Assembly: GCA_021545665.1 (NCBI GenBank)
Contig: JAJRTX010000097.1
Span: 1-16,195 of the forward strand
Direction: 5' to 3'
Length of the DNA stretch: 16,195 bases
Source: Zetaproteobacteria bacterium
Lineage (GTDB): Bacteria > Pseudomonadota > Zetaproteobacteria > Mariprofundales > Mariprofundaceae
Positions 14,751 to 16,195 of the stretch are shown here, one piece after another. Numbering within the stretch: position 1 is the first letter of the stretch; every line of letters begins with the position of its first letter. Both the position numbers and the translations under genes were made by a program. The notes under the pieces are model-generated. The model ran no database searches, was not told where the DNA came from, and saw only the letters and a program-made list of their open reading frames with translations.

Positions 14751-15911
14751 ATGCGAACCACACCACTGCAACTTTATGTTCACATCCCTTTCTGTGTACA
14801 TAAATGTCATTATTGCGATTTTAACTCACACGAAATCAGTGAACCTCCCTGGAAAGAATATCAGGCAGCTCTTTTAGCCGAGTTAACGCACTGGTCCAAA
14901 TCAGCCATGTTCAGCAAGCGTCAAATCACAACTATTTTTTTTGGTGGAGGTACACCTTCACTGGCTCCACCATCGCTCATCAGAAATATTATCGAAACCG
15001 CTAACGCATACTTTGGTTTGAGCGATATGGTCGAAATCTCACTGGAAGCCAACCCGGGCGCTGTTGATACTGATCATTTTCAGCAATATAGAGAAGCAGG
15101 CGTAAACCGACTATCGCTGGGTGTGCAGAGTCTGGATGATGCTGAACTGGACTGGCTTGAACGCATCCATGGGCGGGAGGATGTATTATCTGCTTTCACA
15201 GCTGCCCGGGATACCGGGTTTGCCAACATCAGCCTGGACATAATGTATGGCCTTCCTGATCAAGACCTTAGCCATTGGATGCAAACATTACATGCAGTTA
15301 TCAAACTTAATCCGGAACATGTTTCCTGCTATCAGCTAACTGTTGAGCCACATACCAGACTGGCAGCCAGGCATGCAAAAAAACCATACCCACTTCCTGA
15401 TGATGATCTCGCTCTGCGTTTTTTCCATGAAACGCGGCAGCAATTATACCATGCCGGATATGATACCTATGAGATTTCAAATTTCGCCAAACCCGGCTTC
15501 AAATGCCGCCACAATGATGGTTACTGGTTATACCATGATTATATCGGTATTGGCGCAGGGGCATCTGGCAAATGGGATACCCGGAATGGCGGCATCAAAC
15601 GCTATAGCAATATCCGATCACCGGAACGTTATGCACGTGAAAGTTTAAAAAAAGGGAGTGCCATTCACAGTCAGGAGTTTCTGGATCAGAATCATTCAGC
15701 AGCCGAAGCATTATGGCTGAGTTTACGCCGAAAAAATGGTATGTGCAGACATAGTTTTCAACAACGTTTTGGTTTTGATGCATGGGCACACTTTTCTTCC
15801 GCCCTGAAACTTTGGCATGAATGCGGAAAACTGGCTGTGACTGACAGTCATATCTATCTGACACCCGAAGGTTTCCCTGTAGCTGATTCTATTGCTGCCA
15901 GCGTATTATAA
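14751..15911 (+). CDS. hemW: Radical SAM protein HemW (HemN-like)
   Basis: The 386-residue protein contains HIPFCVHKCHYCDF with the radical-SAM CX3CX2C cluster ligands Cys15, Cys19 and Cys22. The next position of interest is Phe24, whereas true coproporphyrinogen dehydrogenase HemN has a fourth Cys there; this marks HemW. FFGGGTPSL, LEANPG, NRLSLGVQS, DIMYGLPDQ and the HemW-typical EISNFAKPGFKCRHNDGYW complete the core. HemW is thought to be a heme chaperone that inserts heme into respiratory enzymes and is often misannotated as oxygen-independent coproporphyrinogen III oxidase. The start lies 3 nt after the rng stop, so the genes are almost certainly cotranscribed. No separate SD is obvious. 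Confidence 0.93.
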   Translation: MRTTPLQLYVHIPFCVHKCHYCDFNSHEISEPPWKEYQAALLAELTHWSKSAMFSKRQITTIFFGGGTPSLAPPSLIRNIIETANAYFGLSDMVEISLEANPGAVDTDHFQQYREAGVNRLSLGVQSLDDAELDWLERIHGREDVLSAFTAARDTGFANISLDIMYGLPDQDLSHWMQTLHAVIKLNPEHVSCYQLTVEPHTRLAARHAKKPYPLPDDDLALRFFHETRQQLYHAGYDTYEISNFAKPGFKCRHNDGYWLYHDYIGIGAGASGKWDTRNGGIKRYSNIRSPERYARESLKKGSAIHSQEFLDQNHSAAEALWLSLRRKNGMCRHSFQQRFGFDAWAHFSSALKLWHECGKLAVTDSHIYLTPEGFPVADSIAASVL

Positions 15912-16070
15912 CATCAGGATTACTAGACGCCTGTGGACTTAGAGGGATCTATTGCACGGCAGGGACAGCAGCCCAAAACACCCTGATTTATCGTTACATG
16001 GTTGCCACTATACGCCTCAAAATCATGCTATTTCTGACTCACTTCCCCACCTGCCCGCTACAAATGTCAA

Positions 16071-16117
16071 TCAGCGCCCAAAATTGACCCCCCATCAGCG
16101 TCCAAAATTGACCCCCC
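16071..16117. repeat. Two tandem IS21-type terminal repeats
   Basis: The 23-nt units at 16071-16093 and 16095-16117 differ at one base (C against T at unit position 7) and are spaced 24 nt apart. Each contains the core CCAAAATTGACCCCCC. Multiple end repeats of this sort are the binding sites of the IS21 transposase IstA. Confidence 0.9.
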
Positions 16118-16121
16118 TAAA

Positions 16122-16195
16122 TCATGCTCGATTCTTAAATCTCCAGCTCTCATTTCCAGTCTCTATAATATCGCAATGATGGGTGATTCGATCCA
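16122..16195 (-). CDS. istB: IS21-family helper ATPase IstB, C-terminal fragment
   Basis: The minus-strand frame entering from the right edge gives 23 residues ending at TGA (16124-16122). It includes ITHHCDIIETGNESWRFKNR, the characteristic C-terminus of IstB-like AAA+ ATP-binding proteins that assist IstA during transposition. Only the tail is visible, so integrity of the rest is unknown. Its stop is 4 nt from the inner terminal repeat, as expected for an IS21 element. Confidence 0.88.
   Translation of the reverse strand, partial: DRITHHCDIIETGNESWRFKNRA

Larger units (their letters stand above)
16065..16195 (-). mobile_element. End of an IS21-family insertion sequence (partial)
   Basis: The element appears to begin at TGTCAATCAGCG (16065), carries two terminal repeats and then the 3' end of istB, and runs off the right edge. 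IS21 elements start with TG and have several copies of such repeats at each end as transposase binding sites. It lies 153 nt downstream of hemW, so hemW is not disrupted. The outer boundary is inferred from the TG and the repeat pattern, since the other end is not visible. Confidence 0.82.

Noticed and set aside
15912..16064. Terminator or gene between hemW and the IS21 end
   Set aside because: Only short arms (CAGGG/CCCTG with a 16-nt loop, no T-run). The plus-strand frame 15952-16179 runs into the IS21 repeats and has no SD or recognisable motif.
1..16195. CRISPR array, toxin-antitoxin pair, phage or defence system
   Set aside because: No regularly spaced repeats apart from the two IS21 end repeats, and no small paired ORFs or defence-type domains were seen on either strand.

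Overview
This window is a piece of a proteobacterial chromosome: mostly ordinary housekeeping and membrane genes, bounded on both sides by fragments of insertion sequences. Base composition looks close to balanced by eye, starts are mainly ATG, and several genes have good Shine-Dalgarno (SD) sites while others have none. The set IspB, AsmA, YciO, YqhA, RsuA, RsmC-like, Maf, RNase G and HemW points to a Gram-negative proteobacterium of the gamma/beta/zeta type. I cannot name the lineage from sequence alone.

Layout. Positions 1-139 are the end of an IS3-family element with the start of its OrfA. It has inserted into an IS1595-family transposase gene (140-608, minus), which is therefore broken. 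A nitrobindin-like heme-binding beta-barrel gene (704-1270, minus) and a CinA/MoaB-domain gene (1408-2133, plus) are divergent. A five-gene minus-strand cluster runs from 7174 down to 2147: HAD phosphatase, AsmA, YciO, YqhA, K+ channel. On the plus strand follow a DUF547 exported protein, an RsmC-like methyltransferase and the RsuA pseudouridine synthase; the last two overlap by 4 nt and both point to 16S rRNA modification. A 57-codon exported or lipoprotein gene (9999-10172, minus), a class III nucleotide cyclase (10269-11093, minus), tRNA-Pro(CGG) (11229-11305, minus) and the octaprenyl diphosphate synthase ispB (minus) come next. Divergent from ispB are maf, rng and hemW on the plus strand. 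From about 16065 the window enters the terminal repeats of an IS21-family element and the last 23 codons of its istB.

What stands out is small-scale structure rather than a new large system. In the minus-strand cluster, two intergenic hairpins lie between a stop codon and the next start and would hide the downstream SD: a 20-bp, 19/20-matching stem between yqhA and the channel gene, and a smaller one between asmA and yciO. This looks like translational coupling. Two genes without an SD (the HAD phosphatase and ispB) have good promoter hexamers placed so close to the start codon that the mRNAs would be almost leaderless. The cyclase and Maf each carry a substitution at a usually conserved active-site position. 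Both window edges run about 130-140 nt into IS elements, which suggests an assembly contig broken at multicopy repeats. I found no CRISPR array, phage, toxin-antitoxin or defence locus.
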